DNA of 64,000 nucleotides, from NCBI RefSeq assembly GCF_900115065.1, contig NZ_FOVE01000002.1:62001-126000 (forward strand), in the 5' to 3' direction. Below the pieces are notes generated by a model that was given only the letters and a program-made list of their open reading frames with translations, had not been told where the DNA came from and searched no databases. Position 1 is the first letter of the stretch, and each line of letters begins with the position of its first letter. Positions 40,726 through 49,566 of this stretch are shown here, piece after piece. This DNA comes from Formivibrio citricus (lineage in GTDB: Bacteria > Pseudomonadota > Gammaproteobacteria > Burkholderiales > Chitinibacteraceae). The position numbers and the translations under genes are program-made.

Positions 40726-40914
40726 ATGGACAAATTTACCGAAGAAGAACTCTACTGGCTGCGCAAGGTGCTCAACGATGAATTGGGCGATGAGATCATT
40801 CCGGACGAGGTGGCCGACAGCCTGGCGATCCGCCAGTACATTTCGTGGTCTCATGCCGCCGCGACGTATATCCGCGGGATCATGGCTTCGACCCTGAAAT
40901 TGCCGGAAGAGTGA
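40726..40914 (+). CDS. Small conserved-looking protein, 62 residues
   Basis: Acidic helical protein, MDKFTEEELYWLRKVLNDEL to YIRGIMASTLKLPEE, with no recognised domain. The intact copy of the truncated gene at 39721. Near-identical upstream DNA (CAGAACAAGGCAAAGCG) precedes both, including a weak RBS. Codon-level conservation between the copies (synonymous GAC/GAT changes) suggests both were once under protein-level selection. Confidence 0.7.
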   Translation: MDKFTEEELYWLRKVLNDELGDEIIPDEVADSLAIRQYISWSHAAATYIRGIMASTLKLPEE

Positions 40915-40956
40915 GTCGGGCCGCGCCTGAGCAGGCGGTTGCCAACGATGCCCAGT

Positions 40957-40988
40957 AAAAAAGCCCCGTATGGCAACGGGGCTTTTTT
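40957..40988. terminator. Bidirectional terminator
   Basis: AAAAAAGCCCCGT, loop ATGGCA, ACGGGGCTTTTTT: perfect 13-bp stem with A- and T-runs. Serves the 62-residue gene on plus and the permease gene on minus. Confidence 0.92.
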
Positions 40989-41004
40989 GTTGAGGAAATA
41001 CAAC

Positions 41005-42402
41005 TCAGTTTCCAGGATGCAGGTTCGAATTGCGTCGGGCGTAACCGAAATACACCAGCAGCCCTGCCGCCATCCAGATCAGGAAGGCGAGCCAAGTGAA
41101 TGCCTGCAGGAATAGCATCAGGAACAGGCACATCCCTGCGGACAGCACCGGAACCACCGGCGCGCCGGGGCAGCGGAAGCCGCGCGGCAGGTCGGGGCGG
41201 GTTTTGCGCAGGATCAGCACGGCAATCGAGATCAGCGTGAAGGCGGCCAGCGTGCCGATGTTGATGAGTTCGGCCAGCACGTTGAGCGGCACCAGGGCGG
41301 CGATGGTGGAGAACACCACGCCCACGGTCCAGGTCGTGAAGTACGGAGTGTCATAGCGCGGGTGGATGCTCGACAGCTTCTTGGGCAGCAGCCCGTCGCG
41401 TGACATGGCGAACAGAATGCGGCTCTGGCCGTAGGCCATGACCAGAATCACGGTTGTCATGCCGATGATGGCGCCCAGGTCGATGAAGCCGGCGACCCAG
41501 TTCTGGCCTGCATATTGCAGCGCCAGCGAAACCGGATGATCCACACCGGCAAATTTCTGGAACGGGACGATGCCGGTCATGATGAGCGAGACGATGACGT
41601 AGAGCACCGTGCAGGCCGCGAGCGAGCCGATGATGCCGATTGGCAGGTCGCGCTTGGGGTTCTTGACCTCTTCGGCGGCAGAGGTGACGGCGTCGAAGCC
41701 GATAAAGGCAAAGAATACGATGGCGGCGGCATTCATCATGCCGGAAGTGCCAAACGGCATGAACGGTTGCCAGTTTTCCGGTTTGACATGCCAGACCCCG
41801 ACGGCGATGAACAGGATCACGACCGAGAGTTTGATGGCCACCATCACGTTGTTGAGCTTGGCGGATTCACGCATGCCGCGCGAGAGGATGAAGGTGATCG
41901 CCAGCATGATCAGGGCGGCGGGCAGGTTGGCGATGGTCGTTACGCCGGGGATTGCGCCGGGCGCGGCAGTCAGTATCTGGGGCAATTTGATGCCAAAACC
42001 GGCCAGCAGCGATTGGCAATAGCCGGACCAGCCGACCGATACCGCCGAAGTGGCCAGCCCGTATTCCAGAATCAAGTCCCAGCCGATGATCCAGGCCACG
42101 AGTTCGCCCAGCGTGCTGTAGGCGTAGGTGTAGATCGAGCCGGACACGGGAATGGTCGAGGCGAACTCGGCATAGCACAGCGCGGCAAAACCGCAGGCCA
42201 GGCCCGCCAGCAGGAAAGACAGGACCAGCGAGGGGCCGGCGGTCAATGCGCCGGTTCCGGTCAGGACAAAAATCCCGGTGCCGATGATGGCGCCGATGCC
42301 AAGCAGCACCAGATCCATGGCGCCCAGCACTTTCTTGAGCCCCTCGCCGGCGGCATGCGCGCCGATCATGGCGTCGATATCTTTGGTTCGAAAAATGCTC
42401 AC
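41005..42402 (-). CDS. APC-family amino acid permease (cationic amino acid type)
   Basis: 465 residues from GTG 42402 (GAGGA seven bases before), about 12 membrane helices. The first contains the APC substrate motif GIGAIIGTGIFVLTG; later FFAFIGFDAVTSAAEEVKNP and YGQSRILFAMSRDGLLP are typical of YfnA/CAT-type transporters. A longer 37-codon upstream reading is Asn/Gln/Pro-rich and not conserved-looking. Proton-coupled uptake is likely; the substrate is not definable. Confidence 0.9.
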   Translation of the reverse strand: MSIFRTKDIDAMIGAHAAGEGLKKVLGAMDLVLLGIGAIIGTGIFVLTGTGALTAGPSLVLSFLLAGLACGFAALCYAEFASTIPVSGSIYTYAYSTLGELVAWIIGWDLILEYGLATSAVSVGWSGYCQSLLAGFGIKLPQILTAAPGAIPGVTTIANLPAALIMLAITFILSRGMRESAKLNNVMVAIKLSVVILFIAVGVWHVKPENWQPFMPFGTSGMMNAAAIVFFAFIGFDAVTSAAEEVKNPKRDLPIGIIGSLAACTVLYVIVSLIMTGIVPFQKFAGVDHPVSLALQYAGQNWVAGFIDLGAIIGMTTVILVMAYGQSRILFAMSRDGLLPKKLSSIHPRYDTPYFTTWTVGVVFSTIAALVPLNVLAELINIGTLAAFTLISIAVLILRKTRPDLPRGFRCPGAPVVPVLSAGMCLFLMLFLQAFTWLAFLIWMAAGLLVYFGYARRNSNLHPGN

Positions 42403-42648
42403 GGTGGTCCTCTGTAGGGTGGTTGCCGCCAAAGGTCGATGACTTTGAAACGGCAGAAGCCGCGCATTATTCCACTGCCACCCATTCGGATTAAGTTGGG
42501 ATAACCCCGACATCGGGGCGGATGCAGGGGGGGCATCCGTGTTTCAAGCCTGCGATATCGGCGGGGAAGGTGATTGTTTCAGTAGGGAAAGCCGGGTTGT
42601 TACGCCCTTGCTATACTTAAAAAATTCCCCTCATCCGGAGCAAGGACG

Positions 42649-43512
42649 ATGCGACATGCTCTCTGGCTTTTGCTTGGCATGCTCACGAGTGCGGTTTTTG
42701 CCGCGGAATCGCAGCCGGAACTGCTCTGGTATCGTTTCGACTATCCGCCCGCCGTTATCCTGAGCGGTCCGCACAAAGGCCAGGGCTATGCCGAAGTGCG
42801 CGATGCCTTCCTGATGCGAGAGCTGACTGAATACCAGCACAAGCTCGTCACCTCGAATATCGCGCGGCTGTTCGAAGAAATGCGTGTCCGCGAAAATATC
42901 TGCAACAGTGCCTTATTGAAAACCCCGGAGCGCGAATCGTTTGTCTTGTTTTCGGAGCCGGTTGCGGAGTTGCTGCCTGTCGGGGTGGTCGCCCGGGCAA
43001 GCCGCAAGGCCGAATTTGCGCCTTTCCTGAACAAGCGCGGTGAATTGCGTCTGCCGGAATTCATTCGCTCGCAGAAATTCAAGGTGGCGATTGCGGCCAA
43101 TCGCAGCTACGGCTCGACGATCGATTCGGCTCTGAAACCCGGAAAGGAAACCGGGGTGGTGCGCCCCTATTACAAAGGCGATGTTTTTGCGAGCGGACTG
43201 ATGCAACTGGATCAGCGCGGTTTGGCCGATGCCACGCTGGGATATCCCATCGAGCTCAACTGGACCGCCAGGCGCCTGAATCTGGATGTGGCCGAATACT
43301 GGTTCATTCCTGTCGAAGGCGCTACCCAGCTCATCTATTCCTATGTCGGCTGTTCACGCAGCCCGCAGGGCGAGGCAGCCATTGCGCACATCAACAAACT
43401 GGTTCGCAGCGGCCAGGTTGCAAAGGTTTTCGAGAAAGCCTACCTCGAATGGCTGCCGCCCGATTTGCGCGGCTACTACCTGCAACAGCGCAGGAGCGGG
43501 CATGGCAAGTAG
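42649..43512 (+). CDS. Exported solute-binding-like protein, paralog 1 (TIGR02285-like)
   Basis: 287 residues with signal peptide (ALWLLLGMLTSAVFAAES). LLWYRFDYPPAVILSGPHKG and FVLFSEPVAELLPVGVV suggest a periplasmic binding-protein fold of the kind annotated TIGR02285. No transporter partner is nearby. The C terminus (EWLPPDLRGYYLQQ) is nearly identical to that of the next gene. ATG 42649 has GGAGCAAGG upstream. The function is unknown. Confidence 0.8.
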   Translation: MRHALWLLLGMLTSAVFAAESQPELLWYRFDYPPAVILSGPHKGQGYAEVRDAFLMRELTEYQHKLVTSNIARLFEEMRVRENICNSALLKTPERESFVLFSEPVAELLPVGVVARASRKAEFAPFLNKRGELRLPEFIRSQKFKVAIAANRSYGSTIDSALKPGKETGVVRPYYKGDVFASGLMQLDQRGLADATLGYPIELNWTARRLNLDVAEYWFIPVEGATQLIYSYVGCSRSPQGEAAIAHINKLVRSGQVAKVFEKAYLEWLPPDLRGYYLQQRRSGHGK

Positions 43513-43627
43513 CTAAAGCGCTGTCTTCCTGCCCGCGGTGACAGTTGCTCATGGCCGTTCGCCTGCCGCCGCTTGCATGCCTTGAATACTTGCTATGCTT
43601 GAAAAATCCTCCCCCGGAGCAATGGCG

Positions 43628-44488
43628 ATGCGGCGCGCAATCTGGTTGTTGCTTGCACTGATCACGAGTGCTGTTTTTGCAGAAGAGTCTCAGCGAGATT
43701 TGCTCTGGTATCGCTTCGACTATCCCCCAGCCTTTATCCTGAGCGGCCCGCACAAAGGCCGCGGCTATGGCGACGTGCGCGATGCCTATCTGATGCGCGA
43801 GATGTCCGAGTTCAACCACAAGCTCGCCACTTCGAACATCGTTCGCCTGTTCGAGGATATGCGCGATCTGGGAAAGGTCTGCAACAGCTCGTTATTGAAA
43901 ACCCCGGAGCGCGAACCGTACGTTTTGTTTTCCGAGCCGGTGGCCGAATTGCTGCCCGTCGGCTTGGTCACGCGGGCAGATCGCAAAGCCGACTTTGCCC
44001 CCTTCCTCAACAAGAACGGCGAATTGCGTTTGTCTGAATTCATTCGCTCGCAGAGATTCAAGGTGGCGGTTGCCGCCAAGCGCAGCTATGGCCCGGTCAT
44101 CGATGCAGCGCTGCAGCCGGGGAAGGAAGCGGGCACCGTCATTCCCTATTCTTCGGCCGATATTTTTGCCAGCGGCCTGATGCAACTTGGCCCGCGCGGC
44201 CAGGCCGATGCCACCTTCGGTTATGCGGTGGAGCTCTATTGGACTGCCCAGCGGATGAACCTGAGTATCAATGAATACTGGTTCGTACCGATTGAGGGGG
44301 CGACTCAACTGGTTTATTCCCGTGTCGGCTGTTCGCGCAGCCCGCAGGGCGAGGCCGCCATCGCGCACATCAACAAGCTGGTCCGCAGCGGCCAGGTCGC
44401 GAAGGTCTTCGAAAAAGCCTATCTGGAATGGCTGCCGCCCGATTTGCGCGGGTATTACCTTCAGTTGCGCAAGGGGCACGGCAAGTAG
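43628..44488 (+). CDS. Exported solute-binding-like protein, paralog 2
   Basis: 286 residues, a tandem duplicate of the gene at 42649: same signal peptide style (AIWLLLALITSAVFAEES), same LLWYRFDYPP start, and a block of some 40 identical residues near the end (SPQGEAAIAHINKLVRSGQV). The middle has diverged more. ATG 43628 has GGAG nine bases upstream; even this spacing is kept between copies. Probably the same kind of ligand or partner. Confidence 0.8.
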   Translation: MRRAIWLLLALITSAVFAEESQRDLLWYRFDYPPAFILSGPHKGRGYGDVRDAYLMREMSEFNHKLATSNIVRLFEDMRDLGKVCNSSLLKTPEREPYVLFSEPVAELLPVGLVTRADRKADFAPFLNKNGELRLSEFIRSQRFKVAVAAKRSYGPVIDAALQPGKEAGTVIPYSSADIFASGLMQLGPRGQADATFGYAVELYWTAQRMNLSINEYWFVPIEGATQLVYSRVGCSRSPQGEAAIAHINKLVRSGQVAKVFEKAYLEWLPPDLRGYYLQLRKGHGK

Positions 44489-44575
44489 GCATGGCGAAAC
44501 CGGTTTCTTGAACATGTTCTGCCGCGTACGGCCGTTCCCACTGCCGTGGGCGTCAATGCGCACACCTTCTCCGCA

Positions 44576-46672
44576 TCAGTAATACGATTGCTCCGGAAAG
44601 CTGCCCGCTTGCGCACCATCGCGCAGGGAGGGCGGCAAGCGCCAGCGCAGGAGCGCTCTTCTGGACAGCGCCCAAAGCGATGCGCCATTCCAGGAGAAGG
44701 CCATGCGAGACAGCTCGGCATTGCCGGGCGCGGCAAGTGTCACGGACGTTGCCCGATCCATATCCCACAGCGCAGCCAGCGGCGTGAGATCCGGCGGCGG
44801 GTGCTTGGCTCCCAGCGCCAGATAGCGGCCATTGGCCGAGTGAGCTGCGGCACGCAGCGAGCTTGCACAACCCAGCAGCGCAGAAAACGGGACATCGCCA
44901 CGGCGTAAATTGACGACATGCATGCCGACACTGCGTTCGCGGCAGGGGCGGGCGGCGCTTGAACTCAGCTCCGGAGTCAGCACGAAGCCTACGGCGATCC
45001 ACCCCCGTTGCGGGGAAGTCAGCGGCTTGGGTACCCAGTTGGCAATGCCGGTAGTACTCTCTCCAAGGAAGCGGCGCGGCAGGGGGATGGCGCGCAATAC
45101 CCGGCCCGTTCCGGAATCGAGCTCGGCCAGCCCGTACGGATCTTCGGTCCAGATATGGTTCGACCCTCGCCAGGAAACGAGCTGGATCAGGCTTTCCATC
45201 ATGGCCTGGCGCGGACTGGAAAGCGCCGGTTTGAACTCCCATGCTTCCCCGGTTTGCGGCGGCTCCGATACCGGGCGCCAGACCTGAAACAGGTGCCGCC
45301 CCAATAGCCCTTTGCCGCCATAGTCCGATCTGGCGAACACCGGCCGCTGGCGGGCATCCAGAGACCAGTCGCGCCGCAATGCGCCTTCCCGGTAGGAGTC
45401 GTTCAGGGTATCGGCATCGATGGCATGCGAGGCCAGGCTCCGGGCTTGGACATCGTAGACATGCCAGCGCAGCGGGGCTTTGTCTGCCTGCGTGGCAGTA
45501 AACCAGACTGAACGGCCATCGGCGCTCAACGCGAGTTTCGCCAGGCCGCGCCACCCCTCCCAGACCAGCGCGGTCTGCCATTGGCCGTTTGCTTCGTGCA
45601 GGCGCCACAATTGCACCACCAGCCCGGCCGGCTTGTATGTTTCCAGTGCGAGCAATACGTCTCCATCCGGCAGGGGCAGCAAGTCGCGGGCATAGTGGGT
45701 TTTTGCCAGCATGGGCAGGGGAATTGCTTCGGCTGTCAGTACGGGCGCAGCGCCATCCGGCTTGATGAAGCGCGGTTTTATTTCTTCGGCAGGCGGCGGT
45801 ATTTTCTTCCAGCGCAGCGGGGTATCCGCAATCTGGAGCCGGGCGTCCGGCCCGAGCGGTTCCAGCGCGGCCAGCATGGATTCGAACAGATCGGCAGGCA
45901 CCAGGCTTGATCGGGATACCGGATAGGTATGCGATCCGCCCAGCACATTGAACTTGACCGTTTCTTTCAGAATCCGGCCCAGCGTGTAGTCGGGGTTGGG
46001 ATAGGTGTCGTGGCGGGCGATGCTGATCGCCGTGACCGGCATGCCAAAAAATGTGCTGGCGTCGAAAACGTTGACTTGCAACCGGCTCAAGCCTTGTCGG
46101 GAGGATTCCGCGCCGCGCTCCAGCACCGCAGACAACGCGGCATGCTTCACATGGAATTCACTCAGCTCGGCACGGTTCTGCGGCACGGAAAACGTGCTGG
46201 CGAGCGCCGCGGCCTTGCGTGCGGCGACTTCATCCGGAGTCAACGCGCCCTCCTGTCCGGCCAGTTCCAGATGCGGGAACTGGAACCGCCTGGCTAGCGC
46301 CGCCCGCAAATCCGGGCGCCAGGAAAGCAATACCTCGGGCCAGGCATCCGACGAAAAATATTTCAGATTGCCGGGGGTTTCATCCAGCTCGAATGAACCG
46401 TAGCGGGCCAGCGTCTGCCGGACCAGCGGCAGCACCTGCGCATAAGGTGCATCGACCCGGATATGCACCGCACGGGCGGGGGAGGTTTTTCTGCCTTCGC
46501 CCCAGACCACGATGCGCTCCTGCGCTTCGATGGCGGGCGCGCTGGTCGCCATGCGTTCATGCGCGGTTTCAATGCGCCATGCGCCGGGGGCGGCATCCTC
46601 TTTCCCGGCATGACTCAATCCGGCCCATACAGACAGGAGCAAAGCTGCGATCAGAAAAACCGGTTTGTTCAT
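44576..46672 (-). CDS. Large exported protein of unknown function, 698 residues
   Basis: Signal peptide (VFLIAALLLSVWAGLSHA), then a mixed N-terminal region (VHIRVDAPYAQVLPLVRQTL, LQVNVFDASTFFGMP) and a C-terminal half with recurring beta-propeller-like strands (LALSADGRSVWFTAT, AHSANGRYLALGA, AFSWNGASLWALSRRAL). No catalytic motif recognised. The frame stays open 114 codons upstream through tehA, but the signal peptide fixes the start at ATG 46672. It follows tehA by about 70 bases. Confidence 0.75.
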   Translation of the reverse strand: MNKPVFLIAALLLSVWAGLSHAGKEDAAPGAWRIETAHERMATSAPAIEAQERIVVWGEGRKTSPARAVHIRVDAPYAQVLPLVRQTLARYGSFELDETPGNLKYFSSDAWPEVLLSWRPDLRAALARRFQFPHLELAGQEGALTPDEVAARKAAALASTFSVPQNRAELSEFHVKHAALSAVLERGAESSRQGLSRLQVNVFDASTFFGMPVTAISIARHDTYPNPDYTLGRILKETVKFNVLGGSHTYPVSRSSLVPADLFESMLAALEPLGPDARLQIADTPLRWKKIPPPAEEIKPRFIKPDGAAPVLTAEAIPLPMLAKTHYARDLLPLPDGDVLLALETYKPAGLVVQLWRLHEANGQWQTALVWEGWRGLAKLALSADGRSVWFTATQADKAPLRWHVYDVQARSLASHAIDADTLNDSYREGALRRDWSLDARQRPVFARSDYGGKGLLGRHLFQVWRPVSEPPQTGEAWEFKPALSSPRQAMMESLIQLVSWRGSNHIWTEDPYGLAELDSGTGRVLRAIPLPRRFLGESTTGIANWVPKPLTSPQRGWIAVGFVLTPELSSSAARPCRERSVGMHVVNLRRGDVPFSALLGCASSLRAAAHSANGRYLALGAKHPPPDLTPLAALWDMDRATSVTLAAPGNAELSRMAFSWNGASLWALSRRALLRWRLPPSLRDGAQAGSFPEQSYY

Positions 46673-46743
46673 GGCCCATCCCGGAAAGTTGTTTGAAGCA
46701 TGCCTTGCCTCCGATTGCGGCGAGCGGTGCGCCCGGCGCACCA

Positions 46744-47694
46744 TCAAACTGCAGTTTTCGGCAATAACCGGCGCGTGAAAAACAGGTGCGCCGTACGCAG
46801 CGCCAGATAGCCGATGAAGCCGTTCGCGCCGATAAAAACCGGGATCGCCAGTACCTGCGCAACCGGCACGCCGGCCAGTGCCAGCTTCAGGGAACAGACT
46901 GTAGCCGAGGCAATGCCGAAGGTATAGGCCCAGTAGGAGGGGGCGAACGGTTGCTCGCCCAGCCATGCGCCCAGACGTATGCCGAGCAATAGCTGGAACA
47001 ATCCGTATCCCCACAACATCAACAGCCAGTGGTCAGCGCTGCCCGGCGCCAGCATCAGCCAGGCCATGGCGCAAACCACCGGCGGGGCGAACTGGATGCC
47101 GAGCAACGGGCGTTGCGGTGCCGGCATGGCCTTGGGTTGCCACAGGCGCTGGATGATCAGGGATTCCAGCGCCAACCAGGAAAACATGCCGGCACCGAGA
47201 AACAGCCAGCCCCAGTCGGGATGCCCCAGGCCACCGAGCGCCGCGGCGCTGGTGAAATTGCCGGCGACCGTGGGCAAGTACAGTGTCGGTGCCGTATCCA
47301 GTGCATCGCGCCCTCCTTGCCAGAGCGCGCCGGTATGCCAGAGCGAAAACGCCAGATGCCAGCCAATACCCGCGGCAGCCAGCGCCCAGGCCGCCGCGCG
47401 CGAATATGGCAACACCGCCAGCACGATCAGCAGGGTGGAAACGCCCAGCAACGCAGGCGTGCCGCCCTGTACCGGATGCCGGAATTCATTGCGTGCAACG
47501 GCGGGATGGCGAACGGCTTGCAACAGATAACCGAGCAACAGTGCAGCCCAGACCAGCACCGCGCCCAATAGCACGACTTCGCCGACCATGGCCGGCATGC
47601 CCCAGAGCCTGGCGGCGATGCGCCAAGCCTGACCCAAACCGGAAAGGCCAAGGACCATGCCGAAGAAGGAGGCGGGAAGCGGTGCGCGAGTCAT
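46744..47694 (-). CDS. tehA: TehA/SLAC1-family transporter
   Basis: 316 residues with about ten membrane helices. ASFFGMVLGLSGLGQAWRIA at the N terminus, LPTVAGNFTSAAALG and later PSYWAYTFGIASAT are typical of the TehA/C4-dicarboxylate (SLAC1-like) channel family, which can confer tellurite resistance when overexpressed; anion transport is the likelier native role. ATG 47694; no tehB is adjacent. Confidence 0.85.
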   Translation of the reverse strand: MTRAPLPASFFGMVLGLSGLGQAWRIAARLWGMPAMVGEVVLLGAVLVWAALLLGYLLQAVRHPAVARNEFRHPVQGGTPALLGVSTLLIVLAVLPYSRAAAWALAAAGIGWHLAFSLWHTGALWQGGRDALDTAPTLYLPTVAGNFTSAAALGGLGHPDWGWLFLGAGMFSWLALESLIIQRLWQPKAMPAPQRPLLGIQFAPPVVCAMAWLMLAPGSADHWLLMLWGYGLFQLLLGIRLGAWLGEQPFAPSYWAYTFGIASATVCSLKLALAGVPVAQVLAIPVFIGANGFIGYLALRTAHLFFTRRLLPKTAV

Positions 47695-47907
47695 GGTCTT
47701 TTTCTTGTTTGCGCTGGGAGAAGTGCGCAATTACAGCACAAAAAACCGGCGCGAAACTGCCGATGGGAATGTTGCCGAAACGGCAAGGCAGAAACTCCGC
47801 AACGCATGGCCATCCAGCGCCTGAAAGTGCATGTTTTTCCCGCAAGTTCAAAAGCTTATGCTGAAATAAAAACATGAATTTGGCTATCCATTGAAAAGGA
47901 GATCATC

Positions 47908-48555
47908 ATGTCCATGAATGTCTCTAGTGCCAGCCAAAGCACCCCCGTTACGGCGCAAACTCCGGCGCGCAGCCAATCTGCAAAGCCCGAGGGCAAGCAG
48001 CAACAAACCGCGCAGGAAAAGGTGTCCATCGGCGGACAAAAAACCGAGGGACTGACCTACAGCAAGCCGCGCGCGATGCCGGAAAGCCTGGCGACCATGC
48101 TTGAGGATTCGGACCGCAAGGTACAGGAGATGCTGGATCTCATTCGTCCCCTGATCGAGCAGCAAGGCTTGACGATGGCCAAGGTGGCGAGCGGCGAGCA
48201 GAAGCTCACGGTCGACCAGAAAACCATCGACGATGCCAAGGCCGCGATCAGCGAGGATGGCGAGTGGGGCGTGCGCAAGGTGGCGGAGCGGATTTTGAGC
48301 TTTGCCAAGTTCCAGATGAATGACGACCCGGCCCAATTGCAGAAAATTCGCGATGCAGTGGAACTGGGCTTCAGTCAGGCGAAGGAAGTGCTGGGCGGCG
48401 AGCTGCCGGAAATCAGCCAGCAGACCTACGATACCATCATGGCCGAATTCGACCGCTGGGAAAAGGAAGGCATCCCGCAGGGTGACACGGTCAGCCTGGC
48501 AAAGAGCGCTGATGCCGATAGCAAGGCGGCCAAGGTGCAACAAAAATACACATAG
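47908..48555 (+). CDS. Conserved hypothetical protein, 215 residues
   Basis: Low-complexity Ser/Thr/Gln-rich N-terminal 45 residues (SASQSTPVTAQTPARSQS), then an all-helical body (DRKVQEMLDLIRPLIEQQGL, LPEISQQTYDTIMAEFDRW). No signal peptide or catalytic motif. The disordered N-terminus is reminiscent of flagellar or secreted proteins, but this is weak. The ATG has a strong AAAAGGAG. It is followed by its own terminator. Confidence 0.75.
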   Translation: MSMNVSSASQSTPVTAQTPARSQSAKPEGKQQQTAQEKVSIGGQKTEGLTYSKPRAMPESLATMLEDSDRKVQEMLDLIRPLIEQQGLTMAKVASGEQKLTVDQKTIDDAKAAISEDGEWGVRKVAERILSFAKFQMNDDPAQLQKIRDAVELGFSQAKEVLGGELPEISQQTYDTIMAEFDRWEKEGIPQGDTVSLAKSADADSKAAKVQQKYT

Positions 48556-48585
48556 GTCGCGATATTCCTAATGTGACCTCCACAC

Positions 48586-48620
48586 CAGGCTCTGGCAGAA
48601 TGCTGGAGCCTGCGTCTTTT
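48586..48620 (+). terminator. Terminator after the 215-residue protein gene
   Basis: CAGGCTCTGGCA, loop GAA, TGCTGGAGCCTG: 12-bp stem with two G-T pairs, then CGTCTTTT. It separates this gene from the ABC transporter operon. Confidence 0.7.
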
Positions 48621-48667
48621 GGGCGGGCAGTTGCGTCAGTTCCCCTTACTTTCTTGACTGGAAAATC

Positions 48668-49483
48668 ATGAAGACTCCCGTTTCGTTTCTGATCGCAGGC
48701 ATGATTGCCGCTTCTTTCATTTCCGGTTGCGGCAAGAAGGAAGCTCCGCCGGCAGCCAAGGCTTCCGCTCCTGCTTCTGCCCCGGCCGCCGCCAAGACCA
48801 TCACCATTGGCCTGGACGACAACTTTCCGCCGATGGGCTTCCGCGACGAGAAAGGTCAACTGGTGGGCTTCGATATCGATCTGGCCAAGGAGGCCGGCAA
48901 GCGTCTTGGCCTGGAAGTGAAATTCAAGCCGATCGACTGGAGCGCCAAGGAATCCGAACTCAAGGGCAACCGCATCGATGCACTGTGGAACGGCCTGACC
49001 ATTACCGAAGAGCGCAAGGCCAACATCCTCTTCTCCAAGCCGTATCTGGAAAACCACCAGATCATCGTCGTGACTGAAAAATCCGCGATCAAGGACAAAG
49101 CCGGGCTGAAGGGCAAGATTGTGGGCGTGCAGGACGGCAGCAGTGCCGTTGACGCGATCAAGAAGGATGCCGCTGCAGCCAAGTCGATCAAGGAAATCAA
49201 GAAATTCGGCGACAACGTGACCGCGCTGATGGATCTTTCCGCCGGCCGCCTCGATGCGCTGGTTGTCGATGAAATCGTCGGCCGCTACTACACCGGCAAG
49301 AAGCCGGGCGAGTACCGCATCCTGGCCGAAAACTTTGGCACTGAAGAATATGGTGTCGGCACTCGCAAGGAAGATGCCGAATTGATGAACAAGCTGAACA
49401 AGACGCTGGATGCGATGAAGGCCGACGGCACGACCGCGACCATCTCCACCAAGTGGTTCGGCAAGGACATCGTCAAGAAGTAA
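48668..49483 (+). CDS. Polar amino acid ABC transporter, substrate-binding lipoprotein
   Basis: 271 residues with a lipoprotein signal peptide ending at the lipobox ISGC (Cys about residue 21) and an Ala/Pro-rich linker. SBP_bac_3 domain: TIGLDDNFPPMGFRD, LVGFDIDLAKEAGKRLG, LWNGLTITEERK. Binds an amino acid for import; ligand unknown. Followed by a strong hairpin, then the permease and ATPase genes. Confidence 0.92.
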   Translation: MKTPVSFLIAGMIAASFISGCGKKEAPPAAKASAPASAPAAAKTITIGLDDNFPPMGFRDEKGQLVGFDIDLAKEAGKRLGLEVKFKPIDWSAKESELKGNRIDALWNGLTITEERKANILFSKPYLENHQIIVVTEKSAIKDKAGLKGKIVGVQDGSSAVDAIKKDAAAAKSIKEIKKFGDNVTALMDLSAGRLDALVVDEIVGRYYTGKKPGEYRILAENFGTEEYGVGTRKEDAELMNKLNKTLDAMKADGTTATISTKWFGKDIVKK

Positions 49484-49512
49484 GTTTTTCCCTCCATTCG
49501 ATCAACATACCC

Positions 49513-49546
49513 GTCCGGCAAGGCAGTCCCGTCTGCCTTGCCGGAC
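49513..49546 (+). terminator. Intra-operon hairpin between binding protein and permease
   Basis: GTCCGGCAAGGCAG, loop TCCCGT, CTGCCTTGCCGGAC: perfect 14-bp stem, followed only by TCTTGTCTT. Likely partial termination or 3' mRNA protection so that more binding protein than permease is made. Confidence 0.75.
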
Positions 49547-49566
49547 TCTTGTCTTCCGGGCTCCCC

